Assembly: GCF_963576545.1 (NCBI RefSeq)
Contig: NC_083651.1
Location: 16,043,580 to 16,107,579, forward strand
Direction: 5' to 3'
From: Limanda limanda
Taxonomy: Eukaryota; Chordata; Actinopteri; Pleuronectiformes; Pleuronectidae
DNA length: 64,000 nt
In this document: positions 1 to 12,285 of the stretch, in pieces
Position numbering within the stretch: position 1 is the first letter of the stretch
How the letters are laid out: every line of letters begins with the position of its first letter
Translations under genes and position numbers: made by a program
Notes under the pieces: generated by a model
What the model saw: the letters and a program-made list of their open reading frames with translations, nothing else
Databases searched by the model: none
Told to the model about the DNA's origin: nothing

Positions 1-3000
1 TGCTTGCCCCTTATCGTTGAATTCAGATGTAAGCGTGTCTGGACGTATCCAAATCCAACAATGCACGCTGTGGTCTTGCAAAGGCATAGCAGTTGATTTG
101 GGATCTCACTTAAACGTATAAACAAAGTCAACTGCAAGAATGACTCACTGAGCACACCACGGCCAAGTCCAGAAAAAAAAATTATACAGCTTTGACCGTC
201 TGTGGTCCAGGTGATGTCCAACAAGAATTCACCAACAAGCCGCTGCGCCCAAATCTGTTTATTGCGCCAAGCAGCCATGCCTGCAGCGTTTAGGCCTCTC
301 TGCAAAGGATAAAAGGAGGCAAAACTTCTGGTGAACGGATAAACCTCATATCTTCGACCAATGGTATTGAACGAGTGAGTATGATTTAATTACCATTCTA
401 ATTCTTTTTTTTAAACTACAGAAATAGGCAGAAAAACAGTGAAATTGAAACCAAATAACTTCATAGTTTTCACAAGCCTGAATCAGTGACCACAAGGTCG
501 CTCGCTGTTCTAATTGTAGCTCAGTTTAACTGTGGCCAAAGACGCAGATCCTTCACTGCTTTGAGCTTGAAGGTCACACACACACACACACACTCTCTCT
601 CTCCCACACACACACACACACACAATGTGGAAGAAGCTGTAAGGCGACTCGGTTTATTGTTATTGGGGGGTAAAATCAGCTTTGTGGTCGGCTTCTCAGT
701 CTGAAGCCCCTCACTATACTTCACGTTGAAAGCCCTCGGGCCCTTAACAAAAATACACGCAGCACTGTCTCACCAACAGTGATCTGCAAATTGAGGGTGA
801 AAACAGGACATTTCCAGATAAATGCGCCGAGGAAAACATTGCAGTGAAATCCTAAACGTCGTATGAGACTGAGTAACTTTATTTTCCTTTAAAATAGTCG
901 ACGTTTAGTGAACCTGGACCTGTTGAGTGTCACTTCTCAGTGTTTCTGCGTTGTTAATGTTATTATTTATATATGTGGGGAAGCACAGAGTTTTATTTTA
1001 CTTGTGTAAATTTCCTAACCAATTATTATATAATATTATATTTTGCACTGTTCACTTTTGTACCTTAGAATGGCTCAAAAATGCAACGTGGGCATTAACT
1101 AAGATTAAAGTTATCCTCCATGACTGCACAAAAAATCCAAAATAGAGAATTTGCATTGGATAACTCACTTTTATATTTCACATTTGTAATAATATAGTAT
1201 AAGCTACTATTTTGAGCTAAAAAGGTATAAAACATCTTGTTGCTGTGCCACTGTGCTGTGCGTAATCTTCACTTTATTGCTTTTATTTACCAAATCAAAG
1301 CAGGATGCTAATTTTAAATCGTTCACATTCATGAGTAAAAATGTATATTATGAAAAATACTCCTCATAATCTTACAAAGAAATAACGTTGTCCCAATATT
1401 GTAGAAAGTATCGATGCACGTCCTACTAACTTGACCTTAACTTTGTTTTGGCGCCCCCACTATCTGAAAGGAACCGTAGCAATGGCGCAGTCTGTCTGCG
1501 TTTGGCAGTAAAACAATAAAGTAACAAATAGAGGGAAAACCTTACGTGTTGAACACAGAGAAAACTCAGCGTACAGCTCTTCAAAATAGTCCGAGCAATA
1601 AAAACTAACAGTAGGAGAAGTATAGCGTGTGGTCAAGAAACTGGGAGTCCAAGAAGCTGGGGAACAACAGGCCTGCAGCCTATGGGCGCCGAATACGCAT
1701 AGAATACATTAAAAGAAAACCAACAATACGGTGAAGGTTAAAACGGACGAATTTAGCCCACATTGCTCTACAAAATAAAAGCCCTCGTCCAAAAACGGGG
1801 AACAATGATGATCTGAGACCTGTCACTCTGATGGAAAACACATCTCTTCACATTTCATTACAAATTACAGGATTGAAATGTTACTGTGACTTTCACGAAG
1901 CTATAATATCACTGCAGTGGTACAGGGACACGATAGTAGCAGTAATGAGGTGATGATGACGTGATGATGATGATGCAATGGGAGGGACCATTAATAGATC
2001 AAGTCTCCGGTAAGGTTTCATATCTGTTGGAGGTGGGTTACTCTGAAATAGCTGCATCTTGGATCTTTGCTTGCAGAACCAGACTGAGCATAGGATTAAA
2101 TATTGTAGAAACCAGTCTGTAGAAACCAAAATGTAGAAACAGAAGACTTAACATCACAGTTAATTGTTTTGGAAAATAGAAACGACAATGTATGATGGAA
2201 AATCCCTCAACGTCCCCAAACTGTCTTCTAATACGCACAGTGGAAAGTAATTTGGCGCATACACCGCCATTCCAAATGTGTTTGCAGTGAAATAAAGAAC
2301 TTTTGAGTTGCACCAGATCCATTTGGTCGCAGGCACAGTATCTACCCTCGGTCCAACTGGTGTGTGGAGGTCTTGGCTGTGGCTGTGAACTGCTGCTGTG
2401 TTATGCGTCGTCTGTGAGGAGGAATTACGCATAAGCGCTAAGAAGGAGGAGAAGAGCCAAATATTACGCAAGCACATATAGGAGCCAATCGTCACAAAAT
2501 ATAGGAAAATGTACTATAGTTTGATGCGTTAGCGAAATAATTAAGATTTGAGAATAAAGTGGATGATTATGATGAAATATTACTTGAAGAGTGCTTTGTG
2601 TTACTATATTAAAATGTGTACTTCTCTTTTTGAACAGGCGAGGACAGATATTTGCACAATGGTAAAGCTGCAAGCCAGGACGTTTAATTTCATATTCAAA
2701 AATAAAGATTTTTGGTAAAACAGAAACAAATATTTTTCATTATGCATGCATTTATAAGTCCATACACACTTTTCTGAAGTGAAGACTATTCTGTTTATCC
2801 TAAGGAAGAGGTATAAGGACAATCGCAGAGATGTTCCTCTTCCATCGCCGCAGACATGACCATCGATGTTTCCTGGATAATTCCTCTGACATACATTCTA
2901 CAAATAATTCCAAACATTTTGTGGGACGAGGTGCAGACTCGTGTGAGCTTATATGAACTCAAAAGATAAATATTTTGACCAAACAGTGAGCGACTGACTG

Positions 3001-3158
3001 AAAGATCCTGAATTTGCCAGTCTGTAAAAGTGGAGCCTCGTTGTGGTTACAATTCGCAGTTTAAATACCTGCATACAAATATAAAAGGACTCCAATGATG
3101 TTCAATAAGATATTGAAAGGTTGTTTAAAATTGTCCTTATGTATAAATGTTTTTTTTT
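1..3158. other. Non-coding DNA 3' of hoxd12a (toward hoxd11a)
   Basis: No exon with homology I recognise in either strand. The first 350 bases are less AT-rich than the rest and include an Abd-B-like TTTATTGCGCC near 258, so they could be part of a conserved element. The next Hox gene, expected to be hoxd11a, must lie to the left of the window. Short open frames here overlap simple repeats or lack coding character. Confidence 0.5.
574..624. repeat. Compound (CA)n(CT)n(CA)n microsatellite
   Basis: Two CA runs flank a short CT run. Short open frames across it on both strands are repeat artefacts. Confidence 0.95.
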
Positions 3159-3530
3159 CTCAGGTTGCAGCTACTTTACAAGATCTCTGGTCCGTGCGTA
3201 AAGAGATGGAGGGTCATATTCACATTTTCATTTGTACCAATAAAAAGCTTTATAGAATTATATTTTAAAATTTGTCTAATCTGAAGTTTGAATATCTTTA
3301 TTAAATTAATCAAGTATAGTTTTAAAGGATGAAGTATTTGTAATTTATCTCAGGTTTCGTTTACTTTTCAAGTTCTCTGCGCCGTGCGTAAAGAGATGAC
3401 CGGTCGCAATCACATTTTCCTTATTGACCAATAACATGCTTTATGGAATGATATTTTAAAATAAGTCAAATCCGAAGTTTAAATATCTTTATTTAATATT
3501 AATCAAGTATAGTTATAAAGGACAGAGTTT
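3159..3530. repeat. Tandem duplication of a ~190-bp non-coding unit
   Basis: Unit 1 (about 3159-3340) and unit 2 (about 3349-3528) start with CTCAGGTT exactly 190 bases apart. They share CCGTGCGTAAAGAGATG (3192-3208 and 3382-3398), CACATTTTC, ACCAATAA (3236 and 3427), ATATTTTAAAAT, AATATCTTTATT and ATTAATCAAGTATAGTT in the same order with almost constant spacing. The units are diverged between these blocks. ACCAATAA resembles the site bound by posterior Hox (Abd-B/Cdx) proteins; regulatory function is inference. Confidence 0.85.
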
Positions 3531-4395
3531 CAAAGCAAGAGTGATTCCAATGCAATCTCATGTAGGACTGTACAGCCATGTTTGTTTGGAGCGACACAAA
3601 AACCAGGGTTTCGAAATGAAAATAAAATCTTACTTCAGCACAGTGGAAAATGTGGAAAACAATCCTGAACGTTTCACATCTACAAACTCGCGTTGTTTTT
3701 ACAGACATTTAAAGGAAAACACTTTCCACCACCGAATGCGGCGCATTGTTTCTCCTCCACACAGCGACCTTGAATGTGGACGCGGTCACACATGGAACAA
3801 AATGTAACATTGCTTATTTTAACAGACTCACAATAAACTTGAAGGGGGGGAACTGGGTAGGCATGCAGCTATAATACATTTGAAATACTGACTTTTTGTT
3901 TACGATGTTTATCCGTCGGTAAACATGAACTTGACTGTTTGGGCCTACACTTCATGCGCAGGCCATCTTATAAAAATACACAAAGACAGACTGGACTATA
4001 ATCCTGTTTAGACTGGAGGGACGCGTGTGTTGGATGAGAAAGAATTAGTCTCCCAGGTTTATTCTAAACGCACCACGGCCCATCAGGAGGCCTACTTCGC
4101 ATTTGGAGAATTCCAGTCCGATACGAGCACTGCGTAAAATCTAATCCGTAATCAATTCTTAAATTAGGCTCCTATTAATATTCCTGACAATCAATCTGTG
4201 ATCATTGATACAACTGTAGAGAGCATGTTGTGATTTGACTGTAAACACTTTTACAATATTTATAAATACACGTCAATGCCTTAAAATCGAGGGGGCTCGC
4301 GATGTGCTGCTACATTCATACCCTACAAACACACACAACACAACACAACATATTCTGTGCGCTGCTGGTCACGATCAAGTCCAAAGGTCATAGCA
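3531..4395 (-). other. hoxd12a 3' UTR and downstream flank
   Basis: Sequence following the hoxd12a stop on the minus strand. It contains a candidate AATAAA at 4058-4063 and an AACAC-rich simple stretch near 4325-4350. No further exon is visible. Confidence 0.45.
4058..4063 (-). other. Candidate polyadenylation signal of hoxd12a
   Basis: Minus-strand AATAAA about 330 nt past the hoxd12a stop, which would give a short 3' UTR. It is the first canonical hexamer I noticed downstream, but transcript data would be needed to fix the end. Confidence 0.35.
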
Positions 4396-5707
4396 TCAGT
4401 ACAGGGAGAAAGCCTGGTCGCGCATCATGAGCCGCTTCTTCTTCATCCTGCGGTTCTGAAACCATATTTTCACTTGCTGGTCGCTCAGGTCCAGTCTGTT
4501 TGACAGGTCCTTGCGCTTCTGTCTGTTTATGAACTCGTTCATCATGAATTCATTCTCAAGTTCAGCCAGCTGTGGCTTCGAGTAAGGCTTCCTCTTCTTG
4601 CGGATTTTCACTTGAGACGAGCACCACGGGGCACCTGGGGAGGAGAGGCAGAGTTTTACACTTTTAAATTAACACCAACTTCAGCAACAGTTAGAAGCTC
4701 TGGAGGGAAATAAGAGTTCCCAGTGGCACTGTCCATATATAGGGCTGCTGTGCCTCACACACATATGGCTTAATAATATTGCAATTGTAAGGAGGAACGC
4801 CTATACAGTGTAAATGCGAAAATAGTGATATTACTTTGCAAATTAGCTTGAACTTGGATATTATAGGAATATTAGAATAAAACTGATGCCATATGAGAAA
4901 TAAAGGGACTTGAACACTTACACAATATGCTTGAATATAATTCCTATTTAACAATATATCTATAATGATGACGTCTAATACTGGATAAAGCGTTATTGCA
5001 ATAAAATAAGACACATGAGCACATATCAAATCATCCTTGTGGTATCATGGTGGGGGTTTTAAGAGTAGTATTAATAGTAGAAATTGTAGAAACCATTAAA
5101 AGAATATAAATGCTACTTAACCTTCAGTAAAGCTCGTCCTGGAGCATGCGTTGCTCGCTGGGGGGTGCAGAGGGTCGTGCTCCTGCTTGGTGCCGTTCAC
5201 ATGCAACGGGCCTGCTGACTCCGCATCTGTCTGGGCCGCAGCACCGAGAGGCCGGCCGTGCACATCCGAGTACCCGCCGTCACTCAGAGCCCCGTGCTCC
5301 CCGGTGTACACCTCCTCTCTCCTCGCCGCCTCCTGCGCCTTGTGGCCCGCGTCCTGGAAGCACCGGAGGGGCTCGTCCAAATGCGCCCTGATGTGTCCGC
5401 CGGAGGGGTTCAGGGACACGGAGCCGGACAGGAACGGAGGACAGTAGCCCCCGAAGGCGCGGCTCTGTGCGGCTGCTGCTGCTGCTGCTGCTGCTCCTGC
5501 TGGCTGAGCTCCTCTGGACGTGCACGAACTTGAGGAAGTCCACGGGAGCGTGCACACCTCTCGCCTATTGTACGGGAGCTGATGCAGCCCGGGTATGTGG
5601 GCTCCATTGCCCCGCAAGTTGGAGAAATAAAGCGATTCAGGTGGAGCGAAATTCAGCAGAGAACCAACGTAGCCGGGGTTTAAGGGATTCCGCTCACACA
5701 TTTCCAT
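4396..5707 (-). CDS. hoxd12a: Homeobox protein Hoxd12a (complete, two exons)
   Basis: Abd-B class homeodomain transcription factor of the HoxD cluster, acting in the nucleus in posterior trunk and paired-fin patterning. Exon 1 is 5122-5707 and exon 2 is 4396-4634; the 487-bp intron has GT and AG borders, and joining (586+239 bp) gives an in-frame 274-aa protein. The ATG at 5707 (MEMCERN) is chosen; a second ATG at 5701 gives MCERN, the usual Hox12 N-terminus. The open frame continues upstream only to a TTG. The N-terminal [17 protein letters not shown] block is typical of Hox12. A 9-residue polyalanine lies at residues 72-80. The intron splits a Gly codon before APWC, a Hox12 landmark, and the homeodomain covers about 206-265 with [13 protein letters not shown] in helix 3. 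The protein ends RDQAFSLY, a Hox12-type tail. Assignment to the 'a' copy rests on linkage to evx2 and lnpk (inference). Confidence 0.97.
5468..5494 (-). repeat. GCA trinucleotide run coding polyalanine in hoxd12a
   Basis: Nearly pure GCA codons on the minus strand encode nine alanines (residues 72-80). The purity of the run makes length polymorphism likely. Other frames across it read as poly-Gln, poly-Ser or poly-Leu and are not real proteins. Confidence 0.85.
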
Positions 5708-5900
5708 GGAGCTCCCCTCGAACGCGTCTTCTTGCAAAGCCTTTTAGCAACTCCTGAAGAATAAAGCCTGGGTAATTGTTGATTTGTTAATACGGTGTCA
5801 CGTGATATGCAAAATGTGTTGTTGCGCTCCACCCCAACACTGCAACGCAAAATACTCCATGAGGAAATATTTTGGTATTGTGGGTGGAGGAATGAGGTTC
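5708..5900 (-). promoter_or_regulatory. hoxd12a proximal promoter region
   Basis: Directly upstream of the hoxd12a start. It holds a palindromic E-box TCACGTGA at 5798-5805 next to an octamer-like ATATGCAAAAT on the plus strand. I see no convincing TATA box. Promoter function is inferred from position. Confidence 0.45.
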
Positions 5901-7140
5901 AATTCCAGCCCAGCGTGCACTGCTCTATATTTACACTGACAGAAACCGTCACATATCTATAGAATTCTGGAGCTTCTGTCAGTTTCTGTGTCACATGAGC
6001 CCGGGTTGTATTTCGGTGCTGTGACATGAAACAATGTGACTCCATGCACTGAGCCACACAGGCTGCAGGGAGACACAAGAGAACAGTCCCAAGGCAATGA
6101 ATACCCCACGTGAAACAATGTGTCACAAGTACAATAATCAGGAAATAACAGAATGATTTTCTTAAAAAAAATGTTTTCTTCCACGAATCAATGCACAATG
6201 CAATGTCTTGAATACACCATAAGCTACTTACTATCCACGTTCCAATGCACGTTTTGCTACATACTACATACATCATCACAATCATTCAAATCCCCCTTTT
6301 TATCCACACACACTGGAGGTTATTGCAAAGAACACTGTGGCCCTGGAGGTGCGCACTGGTTCTGCGGAACCTCCCAGTAAACAATGCGGCCTTTATGCTC
6401 GTGTTCGCCTCGGAGCTACATGAGCTGAAGACACACATCACACATATGATGAAATGTCCGCAAGAATTCACATTCAAGGAAAAAATAAATGACAAAAAAG
6501 TCTCATTTTTTAGATTATTACTAGATTATTTTTCGGAATCATTATATTTAAACCTCATGTTTACCACCTGTCCTATATATACGGCTTCTGTAAAATCTGA
6601 ATGTAGTTATCTTAAGTCATATCTGATATTAACACTTTGGGTCTGAGAAAAGCGAATTTGACTTTTTTCGAGTGTAAAGAAAATGATCTTTCCAAGCAGT
6701 AATATTTATTACACCGTCTGTATGATAGCGCCACTGCAAAACTACAACCGTGAATGAAAACGGTCAAATGCATATATACCTTAAAATAAAAAAAGCTGGA
6801 ATTAGAAGAAAAAGAATCATCTTCAACAACAAAATAATTACACAAACTCACACTCAATTATCCAAACTATTATATTAGGACAAAAATCATACTCCAACAG
6901 CAGTTGACCAACCCTGTCACGGACTACTCCTACGGGGATTTAACAATGTATATGGTTTGGTGTTTAACTGCGTGTTTTATATTCAGTCATAATAATAATC
7001 CTATAGTTTTCCCATTACCACAAATATACTACAGCAGATACATGGAAACTTTATAGACTGAAAGTCTATTTAATAATCGTTTTAATTCAATTTTTTACAT
7101 CTTTACAATTTTCCTTACAGATTAGGATTAAGAGTTAAGT
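5901..7140. other. Non-coding upstream flank of hoxd12a
   Basis: AT-rich single-copy-looking DNA apart from the SOX-like repeat. Several open frames of 70-130 codons exist on both strands but have no recognisable domain and overlap one another. I found no Hox13-type coding sequence. Confidence 0.5.
6021..6126. promoter_or_regulatory. Repeated SOX-like sites 5' of hoxd12a
   Basis: TGAAACAATGTG occurs twice in the same orientation, at about 6026-6037 and 6111-6122, each preceded and followed by CAC/GTG-like bases. AACAATG is the core of SOX-family binding sites. The repeat is directly visible; that it binds anything is inference. Confidence 0.35.
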
Positions 7141-7144
7141 GAGT

Positions 7145-7550
7145 GAATGCGTGTGTGTGTATGGGTGTGTGTGTGTGTGTGTGTGTGTTCACTAGTTTGT
7201 CGTCACCTCTGTAGGTTCGTGAATTGTAGTTAAATCTATCAGATTATGGTTAGGTGAATTATTCATGGTTGAGGTTAGGGATAAGGTTTGTGTTGGGCTG
7301 TACATAGTGATGAAAGTCCATTTTGTGTGTGTGTGTGTGTTTCTGTTGTGTGTGTGCATGTTGATGTTGTGAACATTTTTGTTGGTCCTCACAAATTCAA
7401 AAGGCTGTTTGAGGGTTAAAACCTAGTTTTATGGTGAGACTCACGTTAGGGATTAAGCATTAACTTGTGATGGTTGATGTTAGGGAAAGGGACTAGGGAA
7501 TGCATTATGCCCATGAGTGTCCTCACAACCATAGAGAGACAAAGGTGTGT
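7145..7550. repeat. GT microsatellites embedded in a GGTTAGG-rich dispersed repeat
   Basis: (GT)n runs at about 7150-7188 and 7324-7355 lie in a segment rich in GGTTAGG/GTTAGGG words that ends with AATGCATTATGCCCATGAG and TGTCCTCACAACC. This arrangement matches, from memory, a repeat found in very many copies across fish genomes. I cannot name the family with confidence. Confidence 0.65.
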
Positions 7551-10500
7551 AGGTGTTGACATTGAGAAGCATGCAGTTGTCTTTTCATCGAGCCTTCAGC
7601 ATGTAGCGGTGCAGTGTGGAGAACATTTCATTTAGGAGATGCTTGTCCTGTCCCCTTTCTAGAAATTAAAGCTAATCTCACACAGATTCCTTCAAACTTA
7701 GTCCTAGCCAGGTCCAAACGGGTTTATTTGGGTTATGTGAAAAAACAAGTCAAGGACAGATCTCCTCAGGGGTTGGACAACTGAACCTGCTTGTTTTTCT
7801 TGAAGCAAGCTCTAGCAGCACATGTAGAGTTGTACAACTCTGACATTAAGACCCACCACCAGAAAAGACAACAACAGATTTAAGTGAGACAAGCTCGGGT
7901 TTAAAACTAGACACATTTCTTCATTACTGTCTGATGCTATTATTCGTGCTGTTGCGGCTGTAATCCAATAGGGGGCAGTATAGGTTAATATATATAACCT
8001 CTCTTCATTGTTTGACAGTGGTTTAATTCAACAATTAAACATCATCCTCAGTTTCAGTTTCATATCTGGAGGTGAGCACATTAAGGCTCGATGATGAAAA
8101 TGTGTGTGTAGCAGAATGAGGGACCACGTGTTAATGTATGTGATACTAACACTAACTGTTTTACTATTTCCACATGAAAACAGACGAATAACATACACAA
8201 CAGAAAAGATTGACTAGATAAGAATTGCAATAAAAAGGAGGTGGTCAAGGCAATGATTCCCCTGTGCTAATGGCGACCATCTTTAAATAAAACCTGCCTT
8301 TGACTCATGCTGTGAGTGTCTCAGTCAAGGTTAAGACGAGTAGTCTATACGGGAAACATCCTTAAACAAACATACTGGTTAAGAATCACTCCTGTTAGTA
8401 AGCTGCTGTATTTTAAAACGAGGTAAACAAACAAAGCAACTGGGAAAAAACTGACAAACGGAGATTATTTTAGAAATGATGAAAACATTTTGCATGTAGA
8501 AAATTAAACAGAAATAATAAGTATTTGAGTCTGAAATAGTGTATTTAAACCGGTCTCATATTAAAAGATGTGTGTGAAAAATAAAAACAAAGACAACGAG
8601 GTTTTCTTGAAGACTTTTTCTATAAAGTGTATACGAGAAATAGCAGAGAGCCAATAAAAAGCGGTTAACAAGCGCCTTTCTAATTATTTGGATCAGCCAA
8701 CATATTTTTTTTTGTTTTAAAAGGAGTTAAAAACATATTTAGATTAGGTTCAACCGTTTTTATGATGTGTATTTAATGTTCAGGCCCAACTTCTCATATT
8801 TTAAACAAATCGCCTGTTGCCCCTCAAGAAAAACATCCGGAGGTTAGCGAATTATTTTAAAACTCTTTATAACGCAAACAAATGAGAACAAATATATATT
8901 GGCTACAGTTTGTACATTTTAAACTTATCTATAGGAAAATGTTTGCCAAATTACCTCTGAGGGTAATTCTAATGTGTTTCCACTCGATATGAAATATCCA
9001 CAAACCGTGTTGTGTTATCTGCCACAGTTTTACTATTACAAAATCTCAATGAATACGTTTGAACTCGGGACTCGCACGTTTAAAAGTTTTTGCCCCGTCT
9101 TCGGTGTTGTGTCCAAAAAGCAGCCAGACTCCCACAATTAGAGAAAGAAGTTTTAGTGCGAACCTTTAGTGTCTTTTACTGCTCTGCGTCCTTCACGTTT
9201 AGTGCGTCAGGAGCCAAACTGAGGAGCTGCAGTCTGCGGCTGGTTTCCCAGGCCCTTTGAAGGAAGCTATTCGCCGTCTATTGTCCTTGGTAATAAACTT
9301 GCTGCTTCCCTCGTTCAAGTTCTCTGGCCTGAGAAAACGTTGCCCTGAAATCTCAGCAGATCAGGGAGCCAGTGGAGGACAAAGTGTTCCGCACAGGATG
9401 TACAGCTCACCTCAGACCCTCCTGGTGTTAAGCAGGTTTCACAAAGGAAACCACTCTCAGATGGTTGAGTGGAGGATAAATATGTGATGATCTGCTGGCT
9501 CCTGTTTATGTCCATTTGGCGCAAAGGGAACATTTGAAGTCCCGGATGAAAATCCAGCAGATCTCCTCACAGGTAACACACGATAGAAAGGAGGAGATCC
9601 TTTAACGAAACAGGATTTACCATTTTTTGTATTTCTTGGTTTGAATATATTTTTTTGAGAAGTTAAATTCCTGAAACGCGGATCTGACTTTGTTTGGCTG
9701 AAGAAATCGGACCAATAAACGACGGCATCGGTACTTGGAATCTAGGGAAAGGTGTGGAGACGATAATAATTAGTTCATTCAAGAAAACTGACGAATCTGC
9801 AGCATCAATCTCAGAAACTAAACTGCGACAAGCAGACCAAATTTTACACGATCCTTTTAAGTATTTTTGTGCCTTTAGTGTGGAGACAGTTTGCAAATGA
9901 AGGAAAAATAATGAGCTCTACAGGAAAAAGCCACAAATATATTCACAGAGGGGAAGATTTCGTTAAAATAGCAATAACCCTAACACGTATAGGCTTTTTA
10001 TAAATTATACCAAATCCAATTGTTTGTGTTTATATTCAGGAAACGTGCGCTAACACGGTTCCCACGTGGACTCCAAGGTTAATCCTTTGTCATGCAGCTA
10101 TCAGTTTATATACGCATTATTCATGTTACACAATAATTATGAAAATGCAACGTTAACTTGGTAAAATGTGGTAGGTTTATATATTGTTTGGTTTAAGTTA
10201 AGCTTAAACCTGACTCAATAAATGTGTATAGAAACGTGTTCCCGTTAAACTATAACTGCAGAGACGCAGAGCTTTAACATCTTGCATTGCATACATTACA
10301 TTTTGACCGCTGCACAAAACAGAACAGTGTTAGAATCTCTCAATTATGTGGGTAAGTAAAACATCTTCACACCAAAATTACACAGATCTGTGTTTTTCCA
10401 TCACTAACCTGCAATTACTTCCTCCACGACACACGAGAAAACAGAATACACAGTAAGTCAGGTCTAGTTAGGAACACAATGTTACAGTAACTTCAGTGAT

Positions 10501-11554
10501 GATTAGAAAACCTAGAAACTGTATTCTAGTTTATGACTAACATTTTAGAAAGGTATTTTATGGTTATATAAGGAGCAGCATCTTTAAACCATTTATTCAA
10601 ATGTGAATAACATCTCTGGAACTTTAACCCATTTTTTTTTTTACCACTGATGCATTTTCTACCTTCCAGATAATCTTCAACCACTAAACTCAGTATTTGA
10701 GATTCCTGCAGATCTGACTCAGTGTGGCTCCATCTCTATTTATGACAGGATGTATGTTTCAAACGCTGTAGGTGAGGATACATCGTCCCGGTCCCTATCC
10801 TTATGTTGAGCTGACTGCATACACACAAAGGCACCACTAGATGGCCTTCTTAGTCAAGGAAAGAAGTCTGCGGGCACGCAAAGCAAGCAAAGGGCAAACT
10901 GAAGTGACATCACAGAATAATGAGCTATTTGTATCTGAAGGAAAGACCGAACTCCAGTACTGGATTACTGTATAAACTATCATCAGCTGGAGGAACAAAG
11001 TATTTTTGTGATCAAGATAAAGTAAACAAGGCCACAGTTTGGTTTCACTGACTCAGATGAATATGATACAGTACACACCCCTTCAGCATGATAGCTTAAC
11101 AGCATTAGCCTTCAAACCTGCTTTCAGATGAGCATCATTTGTATGTTGACTAAAATTGTAACTTATTTGTAAAGAGACACTCAGAGGAGCAATCTGCGCA
11201 TGCATGGGAATACAGGTCTTAAATCTCTGTGAACAGAGGGCGAAACTCATTACAAGAAAAAGAGTTACAAAATAGTAAAAGTAGACTTAGTTTGAATAAT
11301 TTAAAACAATCTAAACAGGATAAAATATGCAAAATGACTTCTCCCCTCACTGTGTCCAATTAATCTTCATCTCAGATGTATTCTTATTTTACTGACTGAA
11401 TGATGACAACACAGATCGTTACTGCAGCACCGGGTCAGTCTATTCCAGCATAGTGTTCATGGCAGCTCATACAAACATTGGCATAACAGTGTTAACAGTG
11501 GGATCAGCACTCCACAAACACATCATTAGAAGCAACTGGACACCTGCGTACTGT
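7551..11554. other. hoxd12a-evx2 intergenic DNA, proximal part
   Basis: AT-rich, with no recognisable exon. CCAATAAA-type posterior-Hox-like sites occur at 8651-8658 and 9712-9719. A less AT-rich block at about 9060-9600 is listed separately. Nothing else stands out. Confidence 0.5.
9060..9600. promoter_or_regulatory. Candidate conserved non-coding block where hoxd13a would be expected
   Basis: Balanced base composition against AT-rich flanks, with few simple repeats and a GGTAATAAACTT homeobox-like site near 9288. It lies in the interval that holds Hoxd13 in other vertebrates, but none of its frames shows Hox13 residues. It could be a retained enhancer or an old promoter remnant. Conservation could not be checked. 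Confidence 0.3.
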
Positions 11555-12285
11555 ATGCTGCAGCTACTCAGATAACCCCTCTTTACAACTGTGGTGAGCA
11601 GAAGAACGTCTCACAATGCACAACACGTCGGACGTTCATGTGAACGAGCGGCAACAGCAGGCGATCGCGTCGGGTTCCACTCCTCTCGGCCAAAGGAACG
11701 ATAAACACAGAATAGCCTGGTCTGATGGATCTACCGGGGCTGCAGATGGTAGAGTCCGAATTTGGCATCAGCAAGAGGAACCCATGGACCCAACCTGCCT
11801 GGTGTCAACAGTCCAGGCTGCTCCTGGTGGTTTTGGTAGTAGAATGGTGTGGGGAATGTGTTCTTGGCACACGCTGGACCTTTAATTATTAATAAGTCAT
11901 TGTCTGAGCACCACAGTCTGTCTGAGGATTGCTGCGGCTGACCATGTGAATCCTCGTATGGACACAGTTCACCATCTTCTAATGGCCACCTCCAGCATGA
12001 TGATGCCCCATGGCACCAGCATAGGTCGTTTCATCAGATCAGTATCCTTCACTGGCCTCCACAGTCGCCAGATAGGAATCCAGTAGATGATAGTGGGGGG
12101 TGTGGTAGAGCAGGAACTTCACAGCATGAATGTGCAGATGACAAATCTGCACAATCACCAGTGTAATCACGTCAACATGGAGGAGGGTTTCTAACATTTT
12201 GCTGCGAAGAACTGAGGCTGCAGAGTAAAGGGAGGAACGACCAGGTCATAGTATGGTGTTCTTAATAAAGTGCTCACAGAGTGTA
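11555..12285 (+). mobile_element. Fossil Tc1-like transposon, copy 1
   Basis: Degraded Tc1/mariner-type transposase sequence on the plus strand. Visible are ACTGTGGTGAGCAGAAGAAC near 11590, a block translating like the TRR..GSTPL region, GTGTGGGGAATGTGTTCTTGG near 11848, and the DDE-region signature PQSPDRNPVD near 12060 (family consensus is close to PQSPDLNPIE). It ends with a CTTAATAAAGTGCTCACAGAGTG-like tail. Stops and frameshifts interrupt every frame, and only short open pieces remain. Terminal inverted repeats were not identified. The element is inactive. Confidence 0.8.

Noticed and set aside
5708..5737. Upstream extension of hoxd12a by 10 codons
   Set aside because: It would begin with TTG; the first ATG is at 5707 and the conserved CERN block follows at once.
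9315..9533. Minus-strand open frame as a hoxd13a remnant
   Set aside because: Its translation shows no Hox13 homeodomain or N-terminal residues; only the position suggested the idea.
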